A stretch of DNA of 64,000 nt, from the NCBI RefSeq assembly GCF_001905095.1, contig NZ_LWLS01000138.1, positions 1 to 64,000 on the forward strand. Reading direction: 5' to 3'. The DNA is from Micromonospora sp. CB01531. Its GTDB lineage: Bacteria; Actinomycetota; Actinomycetes; Mycobacteriales; Micromonosporaceae. Shown piece by piece: positions 53,699-61,948 of this stretch. Positions within the stretch are counted from its first letter, which is position 1, and each line of letters starts with the position of its first letter. Made by a program: the position numbers and the translations under genes. A model generated the notes under the pieces. It did not search any database, was not told the DNA's origin, and saw nothing but the letters and a program-made list of their open reading frames with translations.

Positions 53699-54946
53699 AT
53701 GGATCCCCTGCTCCTCGCCCGCCTGCAGTTCGCCACCACCACCTCGATCCACTTCCTCTTCGTGGTGGTCACCCTCGGCCTGGTCACCCTGCTGGTCGCG
53801 CTGCAGACCGCCGGCTTCATCACCGGCAAACCGGTGTACGAGCGGCTGACCCGCTTCTGGGGCCAGCTCTACGTGATCAACTACGTGCTCGGCATCGCCA
53901 CCGGCATCGTGATGGAGTTCCAGTTCGGGCTGAACTGGAGTGGCCTGTCGCGGTACGTCGGCAACGTCTTCGGCGCGCCGCTGGCCATCGAGACGCTGGT
54001 CGCGTTCTTCCTGGAGTCCACGTTCCTCGGCATGTGGATCTTCGGGTGGCACCGGCTGCGCCGCGGCGTCCACCTCGCGCTGCTCTGGGGCGTCGCGCTC
54101 ACCGCGTACGCCTCGGCGTTCTGGATCATGGTGGCCAACGCGTGGCTTCAGCACCCCGTCGGGTACGAGGTCCGCGACGGCGTCGCGCACCTCACCGACT
54201 TCAGCGCGCTGCTCACCAACCCCACCCTCACCTTCGCCTTCGGACACGTGGTGTCGGCGAGCCTGGTCACCGGTGGGATGCTGATGGCCGCGGTCAGCGC
54301 CTGGCACCTCATCCGGCGTACCCCGGACTTCGCGCTCTTCCGGAAGTCCCTACGGCTCGGGCTGCTCACCTTCGCGGTCGCGGTGGTCTTCCTGATCGGG
54401 TTCGGCTTCGCCCAGTTCGGCCCGGTCGGGGAGCTCCAGCCCACGAAGTTCGGCGGCGGCGCCGACCGGGACGCGCTGGTCGCCGAGTGGACCGCGCGGT
54501 TCGGCCCCGGCGACTACACCCCGCCGACGCTGTCCAACGTGGGTCTCGGCTTCATGATCCTGATCGGGATGGCGCTCTTCTTCGGCATCCTGGTGGTGCC
54601 GCTGCTCTGGCGGGACTGGATCATCCGGCTACAGTTCCCGCTCTGGCTGATCCTGCTCGCCGTGCCGCTGCCCTTCGTCGCGGTGATCCTGGGATGGATC
54701 GCCCGCGAGGTGGGGCGCCAGCCCTGGGTCGCGTACGGGCTGCTGCCGACCGGGCAGGCCGTCTCGCCGGTCGGCCCCGGGCTGATGCTCACCTCGCTGA
54801 TCGGCTTCACCCTGCTGCTCGGCACCCTCGCCGTCACCAACTGGGTGCTGCTGGCCCGGCACGCCGCCCGAGGCGCGCACGACCCCGCCCTCGGCCGCCC
54901 GCCCGCGCCCGACACCGACACCCGTCCCCACCCCGTGTTCGCCTGA
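53699..54946 (+). CDS. cydA: Cytochrome bd ubiquinol/menaquinol oxidase subunit I
   Basis: A 415-residue CydA, shorter than the E. coli form (522) because of a short Q-loop. Heme ligand region TSIHFLFVVVTLGLVTLLVA (His near residue 19), NYVLGIATGIVMEFQFGLNW, and the conserved GREVGRQPW-like segment IAREVGRQPWVAYGLL near residue 345. Nine membrane segments are expected. The enzyme reduces oxygen to water with menaquinol, with high oxygen affinity. ATG 53699 has GGGAG upstream. Genes for subunit II and the CydDC maturation exporter follow without gaps. Confidence 0.95.
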   Translation: MDPLLLARLQFATTTSIHFLFVVVTLGLVTLLVALQTAGFITGKPVYERLTRFWGQLYVINYVLGIATGIVMEFQFGLNWSGLSRYVGNVFGAPLAIETLVAFFLESTFLGMWIFGWHRLRRGVHLALLWGVALTAYASAFWIMVANAWLQHPVGYEVRDGVAHLTDFSALLTNPTLTFAFGHVVSASLVTGGMLMAAVSAWHLIRRTPDFALFRKSLRLGLLTFAVAVVFLIGFGFAQFGPVGELQPTKFGGGADRDALVAEWTARFGPGDYTPPTLSNVGLGFMILIGMALFFGILVVPLLWRDWIIRLQFPLWLILLAVPLPFVAVILGWIAREVGRQPWVAYGLLPTGQAVSPVGPGLMLTSLIGFTLLLGTLAVTNWVLLARHAARGAHDPALGRPPAPDTDTRPHPVFA

Positions 54947-54957
54947 GGGAGCCCGCC

Positions 54958-55965
54958 ATGGAACTCGCCTGGTACGCCCTGCTCGGCCTCTTCTTCGCCA
55001 CCTACCTCGTCCTCGGCGGCTACGACTACGGCGTCGGGCTGCTCCTCGCCCGCGGCGGCACCCTCGCGGCGCGGCGGGCCGCGCTCACCGCCGTCGGGCC
55101 GTTCTTCCTCGGCAACGAGGTCTGGCTGGTGGCCGCCGTCGGCATCCTCTTCGGCGCCTTCCCCACCTTGGAGGGCGAACTGCTCTCCGGCCTCTACCCG
55201 GCCGTGCTCGGCGCGCTGGCCGGAGTGGTGCTCGTGACCGCCGGCGTGCAGTTGCGCAGCCGGCCGCGCGCCGGCTCGGCCCGCGCCGGCTGGGACCGGG
55301 TGATCATTGCCGGCAGCGTGCTCGCCGCCCTCGGCTGGGGCGCCGTGCTCGGCGGGCTGCTGCAGGGCGTACCGCTGACGGCCGACGGGCACGTGGCCGG
55401 CGTGGGTCACCTCTTCACCCCGTTCGTGGCCGCCGTCGCGCTGGCGACACTGGCGCTGGTTGCCGTGCAGGGTGCGACGTTCCTCACCCTCCGACTGCCC
55501 GCCGCCGACACCCCGTCGGTCGCCCGACTGGCCCGGAGGCTGGTGCCAGCGGCGCTCGCCGCGGTCGCCGCGGCCACCCTGCTGGGCCTGCTCTCCGACC
55601 GGGTACGCGCCGCCGTGGCGCGCCCGCTGGTCGCCGTACTCCTGCTGTCGGCGCTGGTCGCGGCGTTGCTGGTGGCCCGCACGGCGCTCGGCCGCGGCCG
55701 GGCCGGGGTGGCCTTCACAGCGACCAGCGCGGCGCTGGCGCTGCCGGTGGCGCTGATCGGGGCGGCCCTCTGGCCCCGGGTGCTGGTCTCCACGGTCGAC
55801 CCGGCCGCCTCGCTGACCGTCGCGGACGCCGCGGCGAGCGGGCCGACCCTGTCCCTGCTGGGCTGGCTCGCGCTGCCGCTCGTGCCGGCCCTACTAGGCT
55901 TTCAGGCGATGTGCTGGTGGGTGTTCCGGGGACGGACCGACGGCAGGGCACCGGTGTACTGGTGA
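54958..55965 (+). CDS. cydB: Cytochrome bd oxidase subunit II
   Basis: A 335-residue membrane protein with about eight hydrophobic segments. CydB signature: LGGYDYGVGLLL early and GPFFLGNEVWLVAAVGILFGAFP. The ATG at 54958 lies 11 nt after the cydA stop and has GGAG upstream. Its stop overlaps the cydD start (GTGA at 55962-55965), so subunit and maturation factor are coupled. It pairs with CydA to form the quinol oxidase. Confidence 0.95.
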   Translation: MELAWYALLGLFFATYLVLGGYDYGVGLLLARGGTLAARRAALTAVGPFFLGNEVWLVAAVGILFGAFPTLEGELLSGLYPAVLGALAGVVLVTAGVQLRSRPRAGSARAGWDRVIIAGSVLAALGWGAVLGGLLQGVPLTADGHVAGVGHLFTPFVAAVALATLALVAVQGATFLTLRLPAADTPSVARLARRLVPAALAAVAAATLLGLLSDRVRAAVARPLVAVLLLSALVAALLVARTALGRGRAGVAFTATSAALALPVALIGAALWPRVLVSTVDPAASLTVADAAASGPTLSLLGWLALPLVPALLGFQAMCWWVFRGRTDGRAPVYW

Positions 55966-57641
55966 ATCGCCGCCCGTTCGACCCGCGGCTGCTGCGCCGG
56001 GTCCCCGCGGCCCGGCGCGACCTCGCCGTGCTCGCGGTGCTGGGCGGGCTGACCGCGCTGCTGGTGGTCGCGCAGGCCACCGCGCTGGCCACGCTGCTGG
56101 CGACCGCGATCGACGGGCGGCTGCACCGGGCCGCGCTGGCCGGCTTCGGCGCGGCGGTCGCCGCCCGCGCGCTGGTGAGCTGGGCGCAGGGCACGGTGGC
56201 CGCCCGGGTGGCGGCGACGGTGAAGGCCACCCTCCGGGCCGACCTGCTCCGCGCGGTCGGACGGCACGGCCCCACCTGGGTCGCCGGGCAGCGGGCCGGG
56301 CAGCTCGCCACCCTCGCCGGCCGGGGCCTGGACGCGCTCGACCCCTACTTCACCGGCTACCTGCCGCAGCTCGTGCTGAGCGTGACCGTGCCGCTGGCCG
56401 TGCTGGCCCGGATCGTCCTCGCCGACTGGACTTCGGCGCTGATCATCGCGTTGACCATCCCGCTCATCCCGATCTTCGGCGCGCTGCTCGGCTGGCAGGC
56501 GCAGGCCGCCACCGAGCGGCAGTGGCGGCGGCTGTCGCTGCTCGGCGGGCACTTCCTGGACATGGTGGCCGGGCTGCCCACGCTGCGCGCGTTCGGCCGG
56601 GCCCGGGCCCAGGTCGACGTGGTACGCCGGATGGCCGACGGGCACCGGCAGGCCACCATGAAGACGCTGCGCATCGCGTTCCTCTCGGCGCTGGTCCTCG
56701 AACTGGTCGCCACCCTGTCGGTGGCACTGGTCGCGGTGCCGGTGGGCATCCGGCTGCTCGGCGGCGGGATCACGCTCTCCACCGCGCTGCTGGTGCTGCT
56801 GCTCACGCCGGAGGCGTACCTGCCGCTGCGCGCCGCGGGCAGCCGGTTCCACGCCAGCATGGAGGGGCTGACCGCGCTGGACGACGCGCTCACCGTCTCC
56901 GCCCCGCCTACCCCCGCCGCGCAGGCCCGCGTACCGGCGCCGCCGCCCGGCGGCCACGGCGAGATCCGCTTCGAGGGTGTCACCGTCGCGTACGAGCGGA
57001 CCACCGCGCTGCGCGACGTCACGCTGGCCATCCGGCCCGGCGAACGGATCGCCGTCATCGGACCCAGCGGGGCCGGCAAGAGCACGCTGCTCGGCCTGCT
57101 GCTCGGCTTCGTCACCCCGACCGCCGGCCGGGTCACCGTCGGCGGGGTGGACCTCGCCGACGTCGACCTCGACGCGTGGCGGCGCCAGGTGGCCTGGGTG
57201 CCGCAGCGGGCCCACCTGTTCGCCGGCTCGCTGGCCGACAACATCCGCCTCGGCGCCCCGGACGCCGCCGACGCGGCCCTGGCCCGGGCGGTCACCGACG
57301 CGGCGCTGGACGAGGTCGTCGCCGGGCTACCCGAGGGCCTGGCCACCCCGCTCGGGGAACGCGGCCACGGCCTGTCCAGCGGGCAGCGGCAGCGGGTCGC
57401 GTTGGCCCGGGCGTTCCTCCGGGACGCCCCGCTGGTGCTCCTCGACGAGCCGACCGCCCGGCTGGACACCGCCAGCGAGGCAGTCGTGCTGGACGCCACC
57501 CGGCGGTTGGTCGCCGGGCGTACCGCGCTGCTGGTCGCGCACCGGCCCGCGCTGCTAGTGGACGCCGACCGGATCCTGCGGGTCGAGGACGGCCGGGTCA
57601 CCGAGCTGAGCCGGGTGCCGGTCGGGAAGGTGACGGGATGA
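55962..57641 (+). CDS. cydD: CydD, ABC transporter subunit for cytochrome bd maturation
   Basis: A 559-residue ABC exporter half. Membrane part about residues 20-310 (LLVVAQATALATLLATAI onward). Nucleotide-binding domain with Walker A GPSGAGKSTLLGLLLGF, signature HGLSSGQRQRVALARAF, and Walker B PLVLLDEPTARLD. CydDC exports reductant/heme-related compounds needed for assembly of cytochrome bd. GTG 55962 overlaps the cydB stop; its own stop overlaps the cydC ATG. The four genes form one operon. Confidence 0.95.
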   Translation: MNRRPFDPRLLRRVPAARRDLAVLAVLGGLTALLVVAQATALATLLATAIDGRLHRAALAGFGAAVAARALVSWAQGTVAARVAATVKATLRADLLRAVGRHGPTWVAGQRAGQLATLAGRGLDALDPYFTGYLPQLVLSVTVPLAVLARIVLADWTSALIIALTIPLIPIFGALLGWQAQAATERQWRRLSLLGGHFLDMVAGLPTLRAFGRARAQVDVVRRMADGHRQATMKTLRIAFLSALVLELVATLSVALVAVPVGIRLLGGGITLSTALLVLLLTPEAYLPLRAAGSRFHASMEGLTALDDALTVSAPPTPAAQARVPAPPPGGHGEIRFEGVTVAYERTTALRDVTLAIRPGERIAVIGPSGAGKSTLLGLLLGFVTPTAGRVTVGGVDLADVDLDAWRRQVAWVPQRAHLFAGSLADNIRLGAPDAADAALARAVTDAALDEVVAGLPEGLATPLGERGHGLSSGQRQRVALARAFLRDAPLVLLDEPTARLDTASEAVVLDATRRLVAGRTALLVAHRPALLVDADRILRVEDGRVTELSRVPVGKVTG

Positions 57642-59698
57642 GCCGCGACTCCGAGCCGACCGGCGGCCTGCCCGGGGACGGGCAGCCGCACCCTTCGGTT
57701 CCCGGGCGGCCCGAGCCGCCGGACGGCCGGGGGGCCGGCGGCGCCGAACGGCCGGAGGTCGTCTCCGGCGGCGAGATCGTGCCCGGACGGCCCGACCAGC
57801 CGGTGCGAGCCGTGCCGGGGGGCGTCTCGCGGGACGGCGTGACTCCGGCCGCACGTGATGTCGGCGTGCCGACTGCCGCCGAGGCAAGCGCACCAGAGCT
57901 GTTGCCGGACGGACCCGCCCCGACCGCCGCCGGCCCGCCGCCCGTCGCAACCGGAGGCAGGGCGCGGGCCGAGCGGGCGGTGCTACGACTGGCGCGGCCG
58001 TACCTGGGCCGGCTGGTGGGGGCCGGGCTGCTCGCCGCGGCCACCGAGTTCGCCGGGTTGGCCCTGATGGCCACCGCCACCTGGCTGCTGATGAGCGCCG
58101 CCGGGCGGCCGACGCTGGACCGGTTGACCGTGGCCATCGTCGCGGTCCGGGCCCTCGCCGTCAGCCGGGGCGTGTTCCGCTACACCGAACGGCTCGCCGG
58201 GCACGACGCGGTGCTGCGCATGATCACCGACGTCCGAGCCCGGGTCTTCGCCACCCTCGCCGCCGGGCGGGACGCCGCCGCCCAGCGGACCGGGGACGCG
58301 TTGAGTCGGCTCGTCTCCGACGTGGAAGCGGTGCAGGACCTGCTGCTGCGCGTGCTCGTGCCGGGGTCCGCCGCCGCGCTGGTGAGCCTGCTCGCCGTCG
58401 GGGGCGCCGCGCTGATCTCGCTCCCGGCGGCCGGCGTGCTCGCCGTCGGGCTACTGGTGGCCGGGGTGGCGCTGCCCACGCTGGCCACCGCGCTCACCCG
58501 CCGGGCCGCCGACGAGGTGGCCCCGCTGCGCGGGGCGCTCGCCGTGGACGCGGTCGACCTGACCCACGGGGCCGCCGACCTGGCCGCGTTCGGCGCGACC
58601 GACCGGGCGCTGGCCGCCGCCGAGGGGCGCGCCCGGCGCCTCGCCCGGCTGGAGCGCCGGCTCGCCGCGGCCGGCTTCGCGGTCGACGCGACCGGGGTGC
58701 TGGTGAGCGGGCTCACCGCTGCCGCCGTGGTCGTCGTGGCGTTGCGCGCCGGCGTCGGCGGGGTGCTGGTCGGCGTCCTTGCCGTCGGCACCCTCGCCGC
58801 GGTCGAGATCGCCCTCGCCCTGGTCGGGGCCGCCCGGCAGCGGACCCAGCTCCGCGCCGGACTGGCCCGGGTGGCCGCCCTGCTCACCGCCCCCGCACCG
58901 CCCTCCGCCGCCGGTCCGGCGGCCCGCACCGGCGACCGGCACGACGTACGGTTCGCCGGGGTGACCGTGCGGTACCGCGCGGGGGCGGCACCCGCCCTGG
59001 ACGGGGTCGAGTTGGACCTGCCGGCCGGCCGCCGGGTGGCCGTGGTCGGGCCGAGCGGGGCCGGCAAGAGCACCCTGGCGGCCGTGCTCACCGGCGCGGT
59101 ACACCCCGCCGCCGGCCGGGTCACCCTCGACGGGGTGGAGGTGTCCGCATACCCGGCCGAGGAACTGCCCCAGGCGATCGGCGGGCTGCTCGCCGAGGCG
59201 TACGTCTTCCACGCCTCGGTCCGGGAGAACCTGCTGCTGGGCCGGCCGCAGGCGACCGAGGAGGAGCTGGCCGCCGCCACCCGCGCGGCCGGCCTGCTGG
59301 ACTGGGTACGCGCCCAGCCCGACGGCTGGGACACCGTCGTCGGCGAGCAGGGCGGACAGCTCTCCGGTGGCCAGCGGCAGCGGCTCGCGCTGGCCCGTGC
59401 CCTGCTGGCCGTCCCGGCGGTGCTGGTGCTGGACGAGCCGACCGAGGGTCTCGACCCGGCCGCCGCGGACGCCGTGCTCGCCTCGGCGCTGGCCGCCACG
59501 CCGGCCCACCACTCGGTGCTGCTGATCAGCCACCGGCTGAGCGGTCTGGCGGAGCTCGACGAGATCGTCGTGCTCGACGCCGGCCGGGTGGTGCAGCGCG
59601 GCCGGCACGACGAGCTGGTGGCGCAGCCGGGCTGGTACCGCGACCAGTGGCTGCGCCAGGAGGCGGCGGAGCGGGGCTACCTGGCGCTGGCACCCTGA
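57638..59698 (+). CDS. cydC: CydC, ABC transporter subunit for cytochrome bd maturation
   Basis: A 686-residue ABC exporter half. The first 105 residues are a disordered, Pro/Gly/Asp-rich extension not present in E. coli CydC (573). The membrane part runs to about 415, with FRYTERLAGHDAVLRMITDV typical of CydC. The nucleotide-binding domain has Walker A GPSGAGKSTLAAVLTGA, signature GQLSGGQRQRLALARAL and Walker B VLVLDEPTEGLDP. ATG 57638 overlaps the cydD stop (ATGA). It forms the CydDC heterodimer. Confidence 0.95.
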   Translation: MSRDSEPTGGLPGDGQPHPSVPGRPEPPDGRGAGGAERPEVVSGGEIVPGRPDQPVRAVPGGVSRDGVTPAARDVGVPTAAEASAPELLPDGPAPTAAGPPPVATGGRARAERAVLRLARPYLGRLVGAGLLAAATEFAGLALMATATWLLMSAAGRPTLDRLTVAIVAVRALAVSRGVFRYTERLAGHDAVLRMITDVRARVFATLAAGRDAAAQRTGDALSRLVSDVEAVQDLLLRVLVPGSAAALVSLLAVGGAALISLPAAGVLAVGLLVAGVALPTLATALTRRAADEVAPLRGALAVDAVDLTHGAADLAAFGATDRALAAAEGRARRLARLERRLAAAGFAVDATGVLVSGLTAAAVVVVALRAGVGGVLVGVLAVGTLAAVEIALALVGAARQRTQLRAGLARVAALLTAPAPPSAAGPAARTGDRHDVRFAGVTVRYRAGAAPALDGVELDLPAGRRVAVVGPSGAGKSTLAAVLTGAVHPAAGRVTLDGVEVSAYPAEELPQAIGGLLAEAYVFHASVRENLLLGRPQATEEELAAATRAAGLLDWVRAQPDGWDTVVGEQGGQLSGGQRQRLALARALLAVPAVLVLDEPTEGLDPAAADAVLASALAATPAHHSVLLISHRLSGLAELDEIVVLDAGRVVQRGRHDELVAQPGWYRDQWLRQEAAERGYLALAP

Positions 59699-59758
59699 GC
59701 ACACCTTCCGGGAAATTCCCGGACGCGGTCCGCGCCGTGGGGTGGCAGGGTGGGTCCC

Positions 59759-60430
59759 ATGCAGGGGTACGCGGACGTGCTCGTGGAGGAACGGCTGCAG
59801 GAGCTGGCCGGCCAGCTGTACGGGCCGGCCAGCCTCAAGGCCGACCTGCTCACCGAGGCGCGGCACGCGTTGCTGGACGCCGCCGAGGCGTACCGGGAGG
59901 ACGGCCTGCCGCCGGCGGAGGCCGAGCGGCGGGCGGTGGCCGAGTTCGGCAGCCCCGCCCAACTCGTGCCCGACTACCAGGCCGAGCTGGCAGCCGGGGC
60001 GCTGCGCCGGCTGGCGCTGCGGGCGCTGGCGGTCGCGGTTCTGCTGATGGCCGGTGGCGACCTGACCTGGCGGGGGTCGAGCTGGAGCGACGGACCCCGG
60101 CCACCGGAGGGCTACCTGCTCCTGTCCGCCTCGCTGACCGGGATCTGGCTGCTGATCGCCGGCCTGGCGCTGGCCGGTCTGCTGCTCGGGGTCTTCGCCG
60201 CCCGATACCGGTCGTCCCGACTCCCCCGGCTGGCGCGGGCGGCGGGCTTCGGGCTGACCGGCGGGCTGGCACTCGGCGCGGTCGCCGTCAGCGCCCTGTT
60301 CGGCTGGTCGGTCGGCCTCTGGGACGCGGCCCTGACCTGGCCCCCGATGATCATCGGCGCGGTGCTGGTGAGCGTCGGCTGGTTCGCGCTCGCCCGGGCG
60401 GCGCGCTGCTGGCTGCTGGCCACCCGCTGA
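59759..60430 (+). CDS. Permease-prefix-domain membrane protein
   Basis: A 223-residue protein. The N-terminal 85 residues form the helical permease prefix domain (VLVEERLQELAGQLYGPASL, then AERRAVAEFGSPAQLVPDYQ). Four membrane segments follow. Such proteins are commonly encoded beside PadR regulators. Here the PadR gene at 60458 is convergent instead of upstream. ATG 59759 is preferred over a GTG 9 nt upstream. The function is unknown. Confidence 0.85.
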   Translation: MQGYADVLVEERLQELAGQLYGPASLKADLLTEARHALLDAAEAYREDGLPPAEAERRAVAEFGSPAQLVPDYQAELAAGALRRLALRALAVAVLLMAGGDLTWRGSSWSDGPRPPEGYLLLSASLTGIWLLIAGLALAGLLLGVFAARYRSSRLPRLARAAGFGLTGGLALGAVAVSALFGWSVGLWDAALTWPPMIIGAVLVSVGWFALARAARCWLLATR

Positions 60431-60457
60431 CGCCGGCCCGGCGGTCGGTCGGGGCAG

Positions 60458-60799
60458 TCAGGCCGGTGCGCCCGGCGGCTCGCCGGGGCCGAGGAAACGA
60501 CCGACCGTGGCGCTGAACTCACGCCACCCGGCCCGTTCGCCGGCGAGCGCCCGGCCCCCAGCCTCCGTGAGCTGGTAGGTGCGCCGCTCCCGGCCGTTGA
60601 CCGTGCTCCACGAGCTGGCCACGTAGCCGGCCCGCTCCAGGCGGCGCAGGGCCGGGTAGATGGTGCCGGTGGGGAGGTCCAGGGTGCCGCCGCTGCGGGC
60701 CCGGAGCGCCTCGATGATCGCGTAGCCGTGGAGGGCGCCCTGCTCCAGCACGGCAAGCAGCAGCGCGTCGAGGTGTCCGTGCAGCGCCTGGGCCTTCAT
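60458..60799 (-). CDS. PadR family regulator (short type)
   Basis: A 113-residue PadR protein. Winged helix: LDALLLAVLEQGALHGYAII, then LPTGTIYPALRRLERAGYVA and the wing VNGRERRTYQLTEAGGRAL. The C-terminal helix is short, as in the PadR-s1 group. ATG 60799. An inverted repeat at 60802-60814 overlaps the probable transcription start, suggesting autorepression. The adjacent convergent permease-prefix gene is its usual partner type. Confidence 0.92.
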   Translation of the reverse strand: MKAQALHGHLDALLLAVLEQGALHGYAIIEALRARSGGTLDLPTGTIYPALRRLERAGYVASSWSTVNGRERRTYQLTEAGGRALAGERAGWREFSATVGRFLGPGEPPGAPA

Positions 60800-60801
60800 G
60801 T

Positions 60802-60814
60802 GTAGCAAGACTAC
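60802..60814. promoter_or_regulatory. PadR operator candidate
   Basis: GTAG (60802-60805) and CTAC (60811-60814) flank CAAGA directly upstream of the PadR ATG on the minus strand, where a TAGTCT -10-like hexamer also lies. Position suits autoregulation. Confidence 0.45.
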
Positions 60815-60948
60815 TTGTCTGCCGGTCGGGATGCCACCGGGGTGCGGCTCCCGGCCGCACCGGGTCGCCGTTTAGGGTATGTGCGCAGAGTCACTCGGCG
60901 GCCGGAGGCGTCGCCGGGTGGGCAACCCGACAGCACACGGAGGTCAGC

Positions 60949-61884
60949 GTGGCCCGCCAGTCGCCCCACCGGCCCGACGCCGACGAGCCCGAGCTCGACG
61001 ACACCACCCCGTCGGCCGCCGAAGACGAGGTCGAGGTCGACCGTCCGGCGGCGGACCGCGCGCTCTGGGACGAGCTGCGGGTCGACCCGGTGGAGATCGC
61101 CCTGCCCGCCGGCACCGGCTTCACCCTGCGGGCGTACCGGCCGGCGCGGGAGCTGACCCCGACCGACGTCGCCGAGCGCGACCAGGACGACCCCTTCCTG
61201 GCCCGGCGCCAGGTCGTCGAGACCGAAGACGACGAGGAGGTGGTGATCCTCGACGAGGAGTTCGCCGCCCTCACCGCCGAGGAGGACGAGGACGAGGAGC
61301 GCCCCAAGGGTCGCCGGCGCGGCACGGACGAGGACGCTGACGATGCTGAGGACGCCGACGAGGACGAGGCGGACGAAGCGGACGAGGACGCGGGCGACGA
61401 GGAGGTGCCCGTCTTCCTCAGCCACCGCGGCAAGCTGCTGCTGTTCAAGTCCACGGAGTCGCTGGTCAGTTTCATCCGTTCCGGCGCGCCCAACGACCTG
61501 TCTCAACTGGACAGCTGGAATGAATTGTCCGAACGGGTGGAACCGGGCGACATCGCCCCGCTGGACGAGGACACCTACGAGCTCGACCTCGTGGTGGAGA
61601 ACCTCCGCGGGGGCCACGACGCGTGGGACCCCACGCTCCTGATCGAGGCCGGCGAGATCGCCCGTGACCTGGCGTACGCGCTGCAGCTACCAGCCGTGCT
61701 GGACATGCTCTCCGCAGGCTCGAGCCTCGACGATCTGGACGAGGCGCTACGGGCGAGCGTCAACGGTGGACTCGGTGGTTTCCTGGGTCGGCGCCGGCTG
61801 AAGAAAATCGGGGCACAAACCGCAAGTTTGGGTTGGCGCACCATTGTCGGCAAGATCTCTGCCGTTGTGGACTGGCGCGACTGA
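60949..61884 (+). CDS. Acidic conserved actinobacterial protein
   Basis: A 311-residue protein. The first 150 residues are disordered and strongly acidic (DEDADDAEDADEDEADEADE). The C-terminal half is folded: VPVFLSHRGKLLLFKSTESL, then LSQLDSWNELSERV and a closing Gly-rich part GGLGGFLGRRRLKKIG. I recall similar proteins labelled primosomal protein in related genomes, but no primosome motif is seen here. GTG 60949 has a GGAGG site. It is followed on the same strand by the large gene at 61949. Confidence 0.78.
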   Translation: MARQSPHRPDADEPELDDTTPSAAEDEVEVDRPAADRALWDELRVDPVEIALPAGTGFTLRAYRPARELTPTDVAERDQDDPFLARRQVVETEDDEEVVILDEEFAALTAEEDEDEERPKGRRRGTDEDADDAEDADEDEADEADEDAGDEEVPVFLSHRGKLLLFKSTESLVSFIRSGAPNDLSQLDSWNELSERVEPGDIAPLDEDTYELDLVVENLRGGHDAWDPTLLIEAGEIARDLAYALQLPAVLDMLSAGSSLDDLDEALRASVNGGLGGFLGRRRLKKIGAQTASLGWRTIVGKISAVVDWRD

Positions 61885-61948
61885 CCCGGACCGGGGAGCA
61901 TCAGTCTCTGGCAGAGCATGACCTGTGTCCCGGGAGGAGGACGACGCC